Below, one piece after another: positions 16,153 through 25,386 of a DNA stretch of 57,210 nt; within the stretch, counting starts at the first letter, position 1, and the number at the start of each line of letters is the position of its first letter. The translations under genes and the position numbers were made by a program. Origin of the DNA: Brevibacillus sp. (lineage in GTDB: Bacteria > Bacillota > Bacilli > Brevibacillales > Brevibacillaceae). The notes under the pieces were generated by a model. The model saw nothing but the letters and a program-made list of their open reading frames with translations. It was not told where the DNA came from and did no database searches. The stretch spans positions 1 through 57,210 of the forward strand of contig JARDZO010000003.1 of the NCBI GenBank assembly GCA_029240815.1, given 5' to 3'.

Positions 16153-17535
16153 ATGACAGACCAGACAAACAAAGAACGAAAGATGCTGCTGCAGGAGGTA
16201 GAAGGGCTTCTGTCGTTCATTGCTTTTCCCATTCTGGTGGTCGATTGTACTGGGCGGGTCATTCACGTAAATCCGACTGCGGAGCATGTATGGCGACGTT
16301 CGCAGGTAGTCCTCTTGAATCAGGCGTTACAAAAGCTAGTAGATTCGCCCAAACTCATAGAGCTCGTGGCGAAAGGGAAGCCGCTACGTGATTTTCCCGT
16401 GGATGTACTGGATGCAGCGGGGAGACGACACCCTTATCTATGCCGATTGCACCCCCTATTCGTTAATCGCAAAGTCGAGGGCGCCATTCTCCAATTTACT
16501 GAACAAGTCGTAGAGACCGAATTCGAAAAAAACCGAAAATATGTGACTCGCTACTCCTTTGAGGACATCCGCGGGCATAGCCCGGGCATCATGGCCTTAA
16601 AAGAGCAAGCAAGAAAGATTGCCAAGAGCGATTCGACGGTATTGATCCGAGGAGAGAGCGGGACAGGAAAGGAAGTGCTCGCGCAGTCCATTCATCACGC
16701 GAGTACGAGAAGCGCGGGGCCGTTTGTGGCAATCAACTGTGCGGCGATCCCAGAAGCATTGCTAGAGAGCGAGCTGTTCGGCTATGAAGACGGGGCTTTT
16801 ACAGGAGCGAAAAAGGGAGGGAAGCCAGGGCGTTTTGAGTTAGCGCTCCATGGCACCTTGTTTCTGGATGAAATAGGGGATATGCCCCCATATTTGCAAG
16901 CCAAGCTGCTGCGAGTCCTGCAAGAGCGTCGAATCGAAAGAATCGGCGGGTCTGAGAGCATCCCGGTAGATGCTCGCCTGATCGCTGCGACTCACAAAGA
17001 CTTGGAAGCCATGATTGTCAGCGGACATTTCCGCGAAGACTTGTTCTATCGTTTACATGTGATCCCGTTATACGTCCCGCCATTGCGTGAGCGAACGGAG
17101 GATCTGTACGACTTGATTCAGTTTTATATGAAATGGTTTGGCGGCCGCCTGGGCAAAGAACCGAAGCGCTTTACAACGCAAGCGATGAAATGCTTGCTCG
17201 ACTATCGCTGGCCAGGCAATATACGCGAACTAGAAAATACGCTGGAATACATTGTGAATCTGGAGATCGGTGATCTGGTTACCATCAGCAGCTTGCCTGC
17301 TACAATCCGAGCAAACGAGATAAATCAAGAGGTTCATCCAGCTAGTACACCTCCTCCCTCGGCACTTTCGGAGCTTTCTCTGGAAAAAACGGAGGAGCAA
17401 CTGATCATCCAAGCGATTCAGCGATTTGGGAAGAGTACCGAAGGCAAGAGAAAAGCCGCGGAATACTTGGGGATAAGTGTCGCGACCCTATACAGACGCC
17501 TGAGTAAGATCAATCGCAAGCATACGTTCTCATAA
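16153..17535 (+). CDS. Sigma-54 activator (PAS-AAA+-Fis HTH), regulator of the DUF917/hydantoin-like island
   Basis: The protein has 460 residues from ATG 16153, picked because GAGGGGG ends six bases before it; two earlier in-frame starts have poor spacing. A PAS-like sensor covers residues 15-120 (FPILVVDCTGRVIHVNPTAE). The AAA+ domain has Walker A GESGTGKE (167-174), GAFTGA (214-219) and Walker B FLDEIGDM, and a C-terminal Fis-type helix-turn-helix includes AAEYLGISVATLYRRL. The only strong sigma-54 promoter without a nearer activator is the one before the NCS1 permease at 20376. This protein most likely drives that operon and perhaps senses its substrate. The DUF917 gene starts 44 bases downstream on the same strand. 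Confidence 0.9.
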   Translation: MTDQTNKERKMLLQEVEGLLSFIAFPILVVDCTGRVIHVNPTAEHVWRRSQVVLLNQALQKLVDSPKLIELVAKGKPLRDFPVDVLDAAGRRHPYLCRLHPLFVNRKVEGAILQFTEQVVETEFEKNRKYVTRYSFEDIRGHSPGIMALKEQARKIAKSDSTVLIRGESGTGKEVLAQSIHHASTRSAGPFVAINCAAIPEALLESELFGYEDGAFTGAKKGGKPGRFELALHGTLFLDEIGDMPPYLQAKLLRVLQERRIERIGGSESIPVDARLIAATHKDLEAMIVSGHFREDLFYRLHVIPLYVPPLRERTEDLYDLIQFYMKWFGGRLGKEPKRFTTQAMKCLLDYRWPGNIRELENTLEYIVNLEIGDLVTISSLPATIRANEINQEVHPASTPPPSALSELSLEKTEEQLIIQAIQRFGKSTEGKRKAAEYLGISVATLYRRLSKINRKHTFS

Positions 17536-17579
17536 GGAGAATTCTCGCTACCTGTTAAGAAATGCCAAGGAGGCTCGTT

Positions 17580-18710
17580 ATGGTTCGCTTTCTGGAAGAG
17601 AAAGACGTAGATTCCCTTGCCTGTGCGGCTATGTTTTTGGGCTCAGGGGGCGGTGGTGATCCGGCGATCATGCATATCATGGCGAAGCAAGCCATTCGTG
17701 AATATGGCCCCGTTCGTCTGCTGTCCCCATTCGAACTGCAAGATGAGGATTGGGCTGTGACCATGTCTCTCATGGGGTCGCAAGCGATTCATTATGAAAA
17801 AATCATGTCCGGCAACGAATTAATGACAGCGCTGCGCGTACTGGAAAAAGAACACAAATGCGTAGCCAATGCCATTACACCCCTGGAAATAGGGGGGATC
17901 AATGCGATTACTCCGATATTGGCAGCTGCTTTAGCGAGTCTGCCTCTCGTTGATTGCGATGCGATGGGACGAGCCTTTCCGGAGTTTCAGATGACGACCT
18001 TCCATGCATTTGGCGCACAAGCGAGTCCGTTTATCATGTGTGCCGATAATGGCCGATGCGAGCGAATCCTCCACGATTCCAATATTGAAATTGAAAAAAT
18101 CGCGCGTGTAACAATGAGCAAAATGGGCGGTTCTGTGGCAGCTGCTTCCTTTCCTATGCGCGCAAAAGTATTGCAAGAAGTAGCGATTCCTCATACCCTT
18201 TTGGTGTGCAAACGACTCGGAGAAGCCGTTTTGGCTGCCGGTTCCGATATCCAACGTGTCTTTGCCAATCTTTCGCACGTGCTGCAAAATTCGATATACG
18301 GCAAGCCTCACAAGCTGATCGAGGGAAAAGTCGTAGAAGTACAACGCTATCTAAAGGACGGCTTCTTGCAAGGCGAGCTGCTTGTTGAGGGCATCGGTTT
18401 TCATCATAGTGAACATGTGGAAGTCCAGTTTTTGAGTGAGTACCTATTGGCCAAGCAAGGGGAACGAATCATGGCTACGGTTCCGGATATTCTATGTGTG
18501 CTTGATGCCGATAGCGGGCTTCCCGTGATGATCGAAGAGTTGGAAACGCATATGAAAGTGTGGGTCATTGCAATCCCTTGTCCGATTCTTCTCCGACATC
18601 CAAAGATGCTGGATGTAGTGGGGCCATGGAATTTTGGCGTGGCGGACGCTTTTACTCCAGTGGAACAGCTGCTAAGAGAGGAGGCCCATCATGTATCGGC
18701 TGGGAATTGA
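17580..18710 (+). CDS. DUF917 / S-methyl-thiohydantoin-desulfurase-like protein, copy 1
   Basis: The protein has 376 residues from ATG 17580; AAGGAGG at 17567-17573 lies six bases before it and excludes the upstream ATG 17562. It has the DUF917 hallmark glycine run LGSGGGGDPA, followed by AITPLEIGGINAITP, VDCDAMGRAFPEFQMTTF and a C-terminal half with KVVEVQRYLKDGF. As I recall, the family's only assigned activity is S-methyl-thiohydantoin desulfurization; most members are uncharacterised and sit beside HyuA-like proteins, as here. The last 20 bases overlap the HyuA-like gene. A second copy at 21832 is clearly homologous but divergent. Confidence 0.85.
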   Translation: MVRFLEEKDVDSLACAAMFLGSGGGGDPAIMHIMAKQAIREYGPVRLLSPFELQDEDWAVTMSLMGSQAIHYEKIMSGNELMTALRVLEKEHKCVANAITPLEIGGINAITPILAAALASLPLVDCDAMGRAFPEFQMTTFHAFGAQASPFIMCADNGRCERILHDSNIEIEKIARVTMSKMGGSVAAASFPMRAKVLQEVAIPHTLLVCKRLGEAVLAAGSDIQRVFANLSHVLQNSIYGKPHKLIEGKVVEVQRYLKDGFLQGELLVEGIGFHHSEHVEVQFLSEYLLAKQGERIMATVPDILCVLDADSGLPVMIEELETHMKVWVIAIPCPILLRHPKMLDVVGPWNFGVADAFTPVEQLLREEAHHVSAGN

Positions 18711-20121
18711 TGTAGACAACGAGACGACTACAGGTATTCTCATGGACAATCATGGGGCGATCATGTGTTTTGCCAAGGCCCATACTTCTGCTGATTTAGT
18801 AGGCGGAATATCGATAGTCCTACATAAGATTGGCAAGCAGCATGAAGACGCATGCATGAACATTCGCGAAGTCATTATGGGTACGGACTACTTTGGGAAC
18901 GCCTTGCTCGAAGGGAAAAACCTATCCAAAGTCTGTTCCGTCCGTATCGGACAAACAAGGAACACCATTCCTCCGCTATATGGAGGTTCTGATTACCTGC
19001 AAAAAGCAATTGGTCAAACTACGATTCATATAACCGGCGGGCATGAGATCGATGGAAGCCTGGCGTGGATAGAGCCTTCCAGGCAAGATTTGGAATTAGG
19101 CTTGCGGTCGATAAAGGATCAAGGAATCAAAGCGTTTGCCATCACGGGTGCATTTTCTCCCGTGAACGACGACCACGAGAAGAAGGTCGCCATGTGGATA
19201 CGAGAAATCGTAGGGGAAGATTGCTTGATCACGACGTCCCATGAGCTCGGAAGTATTGGTTTTCTGGAAAGAGAAAACTCAGCCATTCTCAACGCCTCCT
19301 TGTCAAAGCTCATTACCCGCTCCCTCAAAGGACTGGAAGGTTTAATACGAAAACATAACATTGAAGCGCTGATATACTTTACACAAAATGACGGCTCGCT
19401 GATGTCCTACGAATCCGTTTTACGTCACCCCATTCGAACGTTTGGCTCACGGGTCTCCAATAGCTTTCGTGGAGCTTCTCTGCTTACCAAATTAAACGAT
19501 TGTGTAATTGTAGACGTAAGTCAGTCACGGGTAAGTATCGGGGCATTAGAGGGGGGCTTCCCCAGAGAAAAACGGCGAAACCAAGCCGTTGCCGGTGTTC
19601 GCGTTAATCTCCAGATGCCTGATATCATAAGTCTATCGCTCGATGGGAACGGCACAACACTTGTTGAGCCCGGCTCTTCACTAGTTGGACCTGACTCCAT
19701 AGATGATGATTCGTTAGATGCGATCTATCACGCTATCCAACGATTTCAACCCCGTTTTGAACCGCTTCCGATCGTTTTTGTAGGGGAAGGCAGTGAACGG
19801 GTAGCATCTGCATTTCCTTATCCATGGGCAGATGTCCTTCATCCGAAAGATTATCAGAACGTCAGTGCGATTGGAGCATGCATCGCTCCCGTTAGTGGAA
19901 AAGTCGATCGGATTTACTGGCTGGAAGAACGGGAACGGGAAGAAATCATTCAGGTCGCAAAAGCTGCGGCTACCCAGGCAGCCATTGAGGGGGGCGCTGC
20001 TCCTCAATCCGTTTTTGTGCAGACAGTGGAGACGATTCCCTTGTCCTATATGCCGACGAAAGCATTACGAGTCAAGGTGAAAGCGATAGGTACGCTAGGC
20101 TTTCATGACAAAAGGCAATGA
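18691..20121 (+). CDS. HyuA-like hydantoinase/oxoprolinase protein, copy 1, with degenerate nucleotide-binding motifs
   Basis: The 476-residue protein aligns by eye along its length with copy 2 (22926). The family fold landmarks remain (GIDV start, HITGGHEIDG, SIGFLERENSAILNAS, LPIVFVG-like end). The acidic-glycine phosphate-binding motifs have changed. D-V-G-G-T at the N-terminus is D-V-D-N-E-T. The second VVDVGGTTTDIG is IVDVSQSRVSIG. The LGGGT stretch is LDGNGTT, and VGGGS is VGEGS. The reading frame is intact, so this is not simple decay. It may be a non-catalytic partner of its overlapping DUF917 neighbour or an enzyme that no longer uses ATP. It is followed by a terminator. Confidence 0.8.
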   Translation: MYRLGIDVDNETTTGILMDNHGAIMCFAKAHTSADLVGGISIVLHKIGKQHEDACMNIREVIMGTDYFGNALLEGKNLSKVCSVRIGQTRNTIPPLYGGSDYLQKAIGQTTIHITGGHEIDGSLAWIEPSRQDLELGLRSIKDQGIKAFAITGAFSPVNDDHEKKVAMWIREIVGEDCLITTSHELGSIGFLERENSAILNASLSKLITRSLKGLEGLIRKHNIEALIYFTQNDGSLMSYESVLRHPIRTFGSRVSNSFRGASLLTKLNDCVIVDVSQSRVSIGALEGGFPREKRRNQAVAGVRVNLQMPDIISLSLDGNGTTLVEPGSSLVGPDSIDDDSLDAIYHAIQRFQPRFEPLPIVFVGEGSERVASAFPYPWADVLHPKDYQNVSAIGACIAPVSGKVDRIYWLEEREREEIIQVAKAAATQAAIEGGAAPQSVFVQTVETIPLSYMPTKALRVKVKAIGTLGFHDKRQ

Positions 20122-20172
20122 AGCTGGATTCAAAAGGATGAAAGTCCTCGAGAATCCAGCTTTCTTTTTCTT
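20121..20172 (+). terminator. Terminator after the first DUF917-HyuA pair
   Basis: AAGCTGGATTC (20121-20131) pairs perfectly with GAATCCAGCTT (20152-20162), with an inner AGGA/TCCT stem, followed by TCTTTTTCTT. It isolates the activator-DUF917-HyuA unit from the permease operon. Confidence 0.88.
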
Positions 20173-20177
20173 AAATA

Positions 20178-20194
20178 ATTCTCAACATGAGAAT
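20178..20194. promoter_or_regulatory. Candidate upstream activator site for the permease operon
   Basis: ATTCTC-aacat-GAGAAT is a perfect dyad with 6-bp arms. It lies about 180 bases upstream of the sigma-54 promoter, in the usual range for enhancer-binding proteins. The AT-rich stretch between (20195-20375) holds several GATGAGAAA-like half sites and no gene. Confidence 0.5.
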
Positions 20195-20375
20195 CGGAAT
20201 GAATAATGAGAAAGAATGATAATTGATGAGAAATAGTGAGATTTTTAATTCTATTAAGCAAAAATCATCCGTTTTAACGAATCTTGGGTATTTCTTTATT
20301 GCTAATAATTGGTTGAAGTGTTTGAAAAATGTCTTTTTTTGCCCCGTTTGCGCCGAAAAGTGATCGTTTTTTATT

Positions 20376-20391
20376 TGGCACGGCATTTGCA
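20376..20391 (+). promoter_or_regulatory. Consensus sigma-54 promoter of the permease operon
   Basis: TGGCACG (20376-20382), four bases, TTGCA (20387-20391): a full match to the -24/-12 consensus. It lies 93 bases before the permease ATG. It is the best sigma-54 promoter in the window. Confidence 0.93.
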
Positions 20392-20483
20392 ACTTAGAAT
20401 ATTCAAACATTTCGGAGGTGAACACTTTACTCTTTCTCAGTTCCATGCTTACAAACAAATAGAGGCAAAGGAGGGGCGATATC

Positions 20484-21806
20484 ATGGCTGGTCAATCAAA
20501 CATGGCGGACGATTACTCACTTAGTAGAGTGCCGAAAGAAGCGCGTGTCCCAATGTGGGAAATTCTCGTCATTCGGATTGGTGCTTTTACATCTCTCAGC
20601 CAATTCATTCTAGGTGCATTTCTCGGGTATGGGATGTCATTTTGGGATGCTGCACTAGCAAGTTTTCTTGGGGCCATCATTCTCGAAGTCGTGATTTTAC
20701 TCATCGGGATCGCAGGAGCACGGGAGGGACTTTCCACAAGTATGTTGAGCCGTTGGACGGGATTTGGGAAATACGGCTCCAGTATCATCGGAATTGTCAT
20801 TGCTGTTTCGACGATTGGATGGTTCGGCGTACAGAACTCAGTCTTCGCCAAGGGCATAAACGACGCTTTAGGGGGAGCATTAGGATTTCCTCTAGCTGCG
20901 ATCTTGACGGGATTGTTCGTCACAGTCATTGTTATTTTCGGCTTCAAATGGCTGGGCGTGACAGCCAAGATCGCCGTTCCGGGTTTTTTACTAGCTATTG
21001 CTTATGGGATCTACCATGTGTTTGAAAGTCATTCCCTTCCGGAGCTAATGAGCTCTGCTGCACCTGGTCCAGCCCTTTCGTTAGGTGCCGCGGCAACCAT
21101 GGTTGCAGGCAGTTTCATGGTGGGTGCGGTGCTTACGCCAGATATGACCCGCTATTGCCGTAGCAGCAAAGACGTTCTCTGGTCGACTTTGATCTCCGTA
21201 GTCGTAGGGGAAATTATCATTAACTTGATTGCTGTACTCATGGCACACGCAGTGAAAACAAGTGATGTGGTAACGATCGCACTCCAAACTTCCGGTTGGC
21301 TGGGAGCAGCGACCGTGATTTTTGCCACAGTGAAAATTAACGATATCAACTTGTATTCAGCATCATTAGGCTTCACCAATATCATCCACGCGTTATTTGG
21401 CAAGAATGTGAATCGCGGTCTCATTACGCTAATTGTCGGAATTGCGGGAACTGTATTATCTGTTCTTGGTATCTTGGATCAGTTTGTCAATTTTCTTGTC
21501 TTCCTTGGGGTTTGGATCCCTCCTATTGCCGGAATCATGGTAGTCGATTATTTCATCTTAAAACGAAGCAGAAAAGTGCTGGATGAAAGCCGAAAGCATG
21601 GAGAGCTGCCAGAGGTGTGTGAAACCTGGAATCCGGTTTCAATCGTCGCTTGGGCACTCGGTTTTGGGATCGGCTACCTGTTTCAATGGGGAATTCCATC
21701 GATTAATTCTTTAGTTATCGCTGGTATTGTCTACTTTATTGGTATGAAAGCATTCGGAGCAACTCTGGATAGCAAATTGAATGTAAAGATGGACAAAGCA
21801 GGTTAA
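20484..21806 (+). CDS. NCS1-family permease (cytosine/hydantoin/allantoin type, CodB-like)
   Basis: The 440-residue integral membrane protein has about 12 hydrophobic segments and the NCS1 layout: a short N-terminal lead, then REGLSTSMLSRWTGFGKYGS in the early helices, GWFGVQNSVFAKGIN, and GSFMVGAVLTPDMTRYCRSS near the middle. It takes up nucleobases, hydantoins or related heterocycles with Na+ or H+ in known relatives such as Mhp1 and CodB. RBS is AAAGGAGGGG. It is the first gene behind the sigma-54 promoter and leads an operon of heterocycle-type enzymes, which supports a cyclic amide substrate. The exact ligand is not readable. Confidence 0.88.
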   Translation: MAGQSNMADDYSLSRVPKEARVPMWEILVIRIGAFTSLSQFILGAFLGYGMSFWDAALASFLGAIILEVVILLIGIAGAREGLSTSMLSRWTGFGKYGSSIIGIVIAVSTIGWFGVQNSVFAKGINDALGGALGFPLAAILTGLFVTVIVIFGFKWLGVTAKIAVPGFLLAIAYGIYHVFESHSLPELMSSAAPGPALSLGAAATMVAGSFMVGAVLTPDMTRYCRSSKDVLWSTLISVVVGEIIINLIAVLMAHAVKTSDVVTIALQTSGWLGAATVIFATVKINDINLYSASLGFTNIIHALFGKNVNRGLITLIVGIAGTVLSVLGILDQFVNFLVFLGVWIPPIAGIMVVDYFILKRSRKVLDESRKHGELPEVCETWNPVSIVAWALGFGIGYLFQWGIPSINSLVIAGIVYFIGMKAFGATLDSKLNVKMDKAG

Positions 21807-21831
21807 ATCTTTGTGCAAAGGAGAGGTAAAC

Positions 21832-22929
21832 GTGAGACAGATAGGTAAACAAGAAATAGAAGACATCGCAGTTGGTGCCGCCGTATTGGGCACGGGAGGG
21901 GGAGGGGATCCGTACATCGGGAAATTGATGGCCCTCCAAGCTATTGAAGAATACGGTCCGATTACCTTACTGTCTGTGGATGAAGTTCCCGATGATGCGC
22001 TCGTCGTGGCATCTGGCGGGATGGGCGCTCCGACTGTCCTCATCGAGAAAATCCCGAGTGGTCATGAAGTTGCCCAGACGTTTCAGGCTTTGGAGAAATA
22101 CATGGGAAAAGAAGTCTTCGCCACCTACCCGATTGAAGCAGGAGGAATCAACTCGATGCTTCCTCTGGCTCTTGCTGCTCAACTCCGCCTGCCGGTTGTG
22201 GATGTAGATGGAATGGGGCGTGCTTTCCCAGAATTGCAGATGACGACCTTCTACCTCGATGGAATTTCCGCTACCCCGATGGTTTTGGCAGATGAAAAAG
22301 GAAACGTCACGATCATGGACACCATCGATAATTCCTGGACTGAACGGATTGCTCGGAGCGTTACCGTGCAAAAAGGTGGGGCGGCCACATGCGCCATTTA
22401 CCCGATGCTAGGTAAAAACCTGAAGGAAAGCGGCATTCACAGCATTTTGCAGTTGGAAGAAGAGATCGGCCGCGCGATCCGATTGGCCAAGGAAGCGAAC
22501 TTGGATCCCGTCAATGAAGTGTTGAAATTGACGAGTGGATACGAATTGTTCCGTGGAAAAGTGGTCGATGTTGACCGTAAGACAGAAGGCGGATGGGCAC
22601 GCGGTACCACTACAATGGAAGGTCTGCTGGATTACAAAGGAGAGACCCTCGAGCTGCGTTTCCAAAATGAGCATTTGCTGGCGAAAACGAAGGACAGACT
22701 GCTCTGCGTAACTCCTGACTTGATTGCCGTATTGGATGCAGAAACGGGTTTGCCGATCACCACGGAAGGCCTGCGCTATGGAGCACGTGTGGTAGTCATC
22801 GGTATGAAATGCAATCCGAAATGGCGTACACCGAAAGGAATTGAGACGGTGGGACCTCGCTACTTCCGTTATGATGTGGACTACATCCCTATAGAAGAAT
22901 TGATTGGGAAAGGGAGCGTTGCGAAATGA
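21832..22929 (+). CDS. DUF917 / S-methyl-thiohydantoin-desulfurase-like protein, copy 2
   Basis: The protein has 365 residues from GTG 21832; AAAGGAGAGG at 21817-21826 sets this start over the in-frame TTG 21811. It has the glycine run LGTGGGGDPYIG, YPIEAGGINSMLP, VDVDGMGRAFPELQMTTFY and a C-terminal domain with GKVVDVDRKTEGGWARG and VIGMKCNPKWRTPKG. Residue-level likeness to copy 1 shows a common origin, but the divergence is large. Its stop overlaps the HyuA-like start (ATGA), so the pair is translationally coupled and probably forms a complex. This copy pairs with a HyuA-like protein that keeps all ATP motifs. Confidence 0.87.
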   Translation: MRQIGKQEIEDIAVGAAVLGTGGGGDPYIGKLMALQAIEEYGPITLLSVDEVPDDALVVASGGMGAPTVLIEKIPSGHEVAQTFQALEKYMGKEVFATYPIEAGGINSMLPLALAAQLRLPVVDVDGMGRAFPELQMTTFYLDGISATPMVLADEKGNVTIMDTIDNSWTERIARSVTVQKGGAATCAIYPMLGKNLKESGIHSILQLEEEIGRAIRLAKEANLDPVNEVLKLTSGYELFRGKVVDVDRKTEGGWARGTTTMEGLLDYKGETLELRFQNEHLLAKTKDRLLCVTPDLIAVLDAETGLPITTEGLRYGARVVVIGMKCNPKWRTPKGIETVGPRYFRYDVDYIPIEELIGKGSVAK

Positions 22930-24491
22930 GCTATCGAATCGGGATTGACGTAGGCGGCACACATACAGATGCGGTGTTATTGGATCGTGACTATCGAGTA
23001 CTGGCACAAACCAAGTCCTCTACGACACAGGATGTAAGTACGGGCATTTACGAGGCCATGCGTGAAGTCATCACGCAAGCAGGGGTTCCTCGCGAACAAA
23101 TTACGTATGCCATGCTGGGCACGACACATTGCACCAATGCGATTGTAGAGCGCAAACGATTGAATGAAATTGCTGTCATTCGGATTGGCGCGCCAGCCAC
23201 ACTCGCCATCAAGCCATTAATCGGTGTTCCAGAGGACTTGCGCGTTCACCTCGGAAAACGAGTCTATATCATTCGAGGCGGTCATGAGTTTGATGGTCGT
23301 GAAATCGTGAAGCTGGATGAGGAAGAACTGTATCGCATTGCTCAGGAGATAAAAGGACAAGTGGATTCCGTAGCTGTCTCCTCTGTTTTCTCTCCTGTAT
23401 CAAAAGACCACGAGCTGAGAGCTGCCGAAATCTTGCGAGAAGTATTAGGCGAAGAAACGCCAATCTCACTCTCCTATGAAATTGGCAGTGTCGGCTTGCT
23501 AGAGCGGGAAAACGCAACGATCTTGAATGCTGCCATCGTCACAGTGGCAAAAACGACAGCGTACGGCTTTATGGACGCGCTGAAAGCAGAAGGTGTAAAT
23601 GCCAGAGTCTTTTTCGGGCAGAACGACGGGACGTTAATGAGTATTGAGTACGCCATCAAGTATCCGATCCTCACAATCGGCTGCGGCCCAACGAATAGTA
23701 TCCGCGGAGCTTCATACTTGTCTGGTCTTGCGAATGCTCTTGTGGTTGACGTCGGGGGAACGACTACGGATATCGGTGTTCTCGTGAATGCTTTCCCTCG
23801 CGAGTCCTCGCTCGCAGTAGAAATCGGGGGAGCTCGTACGAATTTCCGGATGCCCGACCTTATCTCCATTGGGCTCGGCGGAGGAACCATCGTTCGCATT
23901 CAAGACAACGGCCAGATAACAGTTGGCCCGGATAGTGTCGGCTACCAGCTGCCCCAAAAAGGGCTGGCATTTGGCGGGGATACACTGACCACGACTGATG
24001 TGGTGATCGCATTGGGCAAAGTGAACCTGGGCGACCGTGAAAAAGTAGCTCACTTAGATAAAGATCTTCTGGATCAAGTCTACAACCAAATCGTAGAGAT
24101 CGCTGAGGAAGCGATCGACAAGATGAAAACGAGTGCAGAACCAGTTCCTGTCATTCTCGTTGGCGGCGGCAGTATCTTGTTGCCGGACGAACTAAAAGGC
24201 GCATCCCAAATCATCCGACCTGAAAACTTCGGTGTAGCGAATGCCATTGGTGCAGCGATCGCACAAATCAGCGGACAGATCGATCGGGTATTTTCACTGG
24301 ATGAAGTCGGGCGTGAGAAGACATTGGAAACAGCAAAACAAATGGCGATTGACGAAGCCATCTCAGCTGGGGCCGAACCCGCTACCATTGAAATCGTCGA
24401 ATTTGAAGATATTCCTCTGTCCTATCTGGGAAATGCCACTCGGATTCGGGTAAAAGCGGCAGGCACGCTGGCTGCTCCAGTAGAGGTCTAA
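22926..24491 (+). CDS. HyuA-like hydantoinase/oxoprolinase protein, copy 2, canonical motifs
   Basis: The 521-residue protein carries DVGGTHTDAVLL (8-19), GTTHCTNAIVERKRL, IRGGHEFDGREI, a second phosphate motif VVDVGGTTTDIGVL, SIGLGGGTIVRI and a final VILVGGGSILLP. These are the ATP-binding elements of the actin-like hydantoinase/oxoprolinase family. Unlike classical pairs there is no HyuB in this operon; its neighbour is DUF917, which probably supplies the second half of the active system. The only HyuB in the window is the broken one at 2815. The start overlaps the DUF917 stop. Confidence 0.88.
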   Translation: MSYRIGIDVGGTHTDAVLLDRDYRVLAQTKSSTTQDVSTGIYEAMREVITQAGVPREQITYAMLGTTHCTNAIVERKRLNEIAVIRIGAPATLAIKPLIGVPEDLRVHLGKRVYIIRGGHEFDGREIVKLDEEELYRIAQEIKGQVDSVAVSSVFSPVSKDHELRAAEILREVLGEETPISLSYEIGSVGLLERENATILNAAIVTVAKTTAYGFMDALKAEGVNARVFFGQNDGTLMSIEYAIKYPILTIGCGPTNSIRGASYLSGLANALVVDVGGTTTDIGVLVNAFPRESSLAVEIGGARTNFRMPDLISIGLGGGTIVRIQDNGQITVGPDSVGYQLPQKGLAFGGDTLTTTDVVIALGKVNLGDREKVAHLDKDLLDQVYNQIVEIAEEAIDKMKTSAEPVPVILVGGGSILLPDELKGASQIIRPENFGVANAIGAAIAQISGQIDRVFSLDEVGREKTLETAKQMAIDEAISAGAEPATIEIVEFEDIPLSYLGNATRIRVKAAGTLAAPVEV

Positions 24492-24577
24492 TCTCTTCGA
24501 ATATGGGAAAGGAAATATCGATTTTGTCAGTAGGAAAAGGCAACTCTTAAAAATATGAAATAAAGAGGGGATTTCTT

Positions 24578-25300
24578 ATGAAAATCAGAGTCTTATTGCC
24601 TACGATCATGGACATTTTCAACGAAGAGGTAAAGCTGGAGTTTGCCCACTACCTCGGCGAAACGACGGAAGTGCAGGTATGCCACTTGGACTATGGGCCA
24701 GCTTCGGTGGAAGGAGAATACGACGAGGCCTTAGCCATACCCAACCTGCTGGAAAAAGCAATGGAAGCGCAAAACGATGGTTGCGACGGTGTGATCAGCT
24801 TGTGCTTTGCAGATCCGGGGGTGAAAGCGGCACGGGAAGTAGTAGATATCCCTGTCGTGGGAGCTGGTGAGTCTTCGATGCTCTTTGCTAGCCTCTTGGC
24901 AAAATCGTACTCCGTCGTGACGGTACTCCCGAACGTGATATCCATGATTGAAAATGTGACAAAATCGGTGGGAGTGAACGGTAAATTAGCTTCGATTCGC
25001 TATGTCGACATCCCTGTCCTGGAACTCGTGGATAAAGAGAAGATGGAAAATGCCTTGTTTGAAGAAATGGTCAAGGCGATCGAGATGGATAAAGCACATG
25101 CGTTGATCTTGGGTTGCACAGGAATGATGGGGGTCACAGAAGCTCTCCAGAATCGACTGAATGACCAGGGCTATGATGTACCCGTAATCGATCCTTCTTT
25201 TGCTTCAGCGAAAACATTGGAAAGTCTGATTTCCATGAAGGTGAAACAAAGCCGTTTGACCTACATGAAACCTACTCAAAAGCTTCGCACATCAAGATAA
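24578..25300 (+). CDS. Asp/Glu/hydantoin racemase family enzyme
   Basis: The 240-residue protein shows the two-cysteine racemase layout: C76 in ISLCFADPG and C180 in LILGCTGMMG. Characterised hydantoin racemases use cysteines near positions 76 and 181. Other family cues are PVVGAGESS and VIDPSFAS. It would interconvert the stereoisomers of the ring compound or its product so that a stereospecific enzyme can act. RBS is AAAGAGGGG. It lies 86 bases behind the HyuA-like gene without a terminator between. Aspartate or glutamate racemase is possible, but the context favours a hydantoin-like substrate. Confidence 0.85.
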   Translation: MKIRVLLPTIMDIFNEEVKLEFAHYLGETTEVQVCHLDYGPASVEGEYDEALAIPNLLEKAMEAQNDGCDGVISLCFADPGVKAAREVVDIPVVGAGESSMLFASLLAKSYSVVTVLPNVISMIENVTKSVGVNGKLASIRYVDIPVLELVDKEKMENALFEEMVKAIEMDKAHALILGCTGMMGVTEALQNRLNDQGYDVPVIDPSFASAKTLESLISMKVKQSRLTYMKPTQKLRTSR

Positions 25301-25311
25301 TGTTCACACTG

Positions 25312-25350
25312 CCTGGAGGGTACGGAATCGGTCGCCTTCCAGGTTGTTTC
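25312..25350 (+). terminator. Hairpin between racemase and aminotransferase genes (weak or partial terminator)
   Basis: CCTGGAGG (25312-25319) pairs with CCTTCCAGG (25335-25343) with one bulged base, and TTGTTTC follows. The T-tract is interrupted, so read-through into the aminotransferase gene is likely. Confidence 0.45.
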
Positions 25351-25386
25351 ATTACCTGCGGCTGAATAAGAGGAGGAGAAGAAAGA

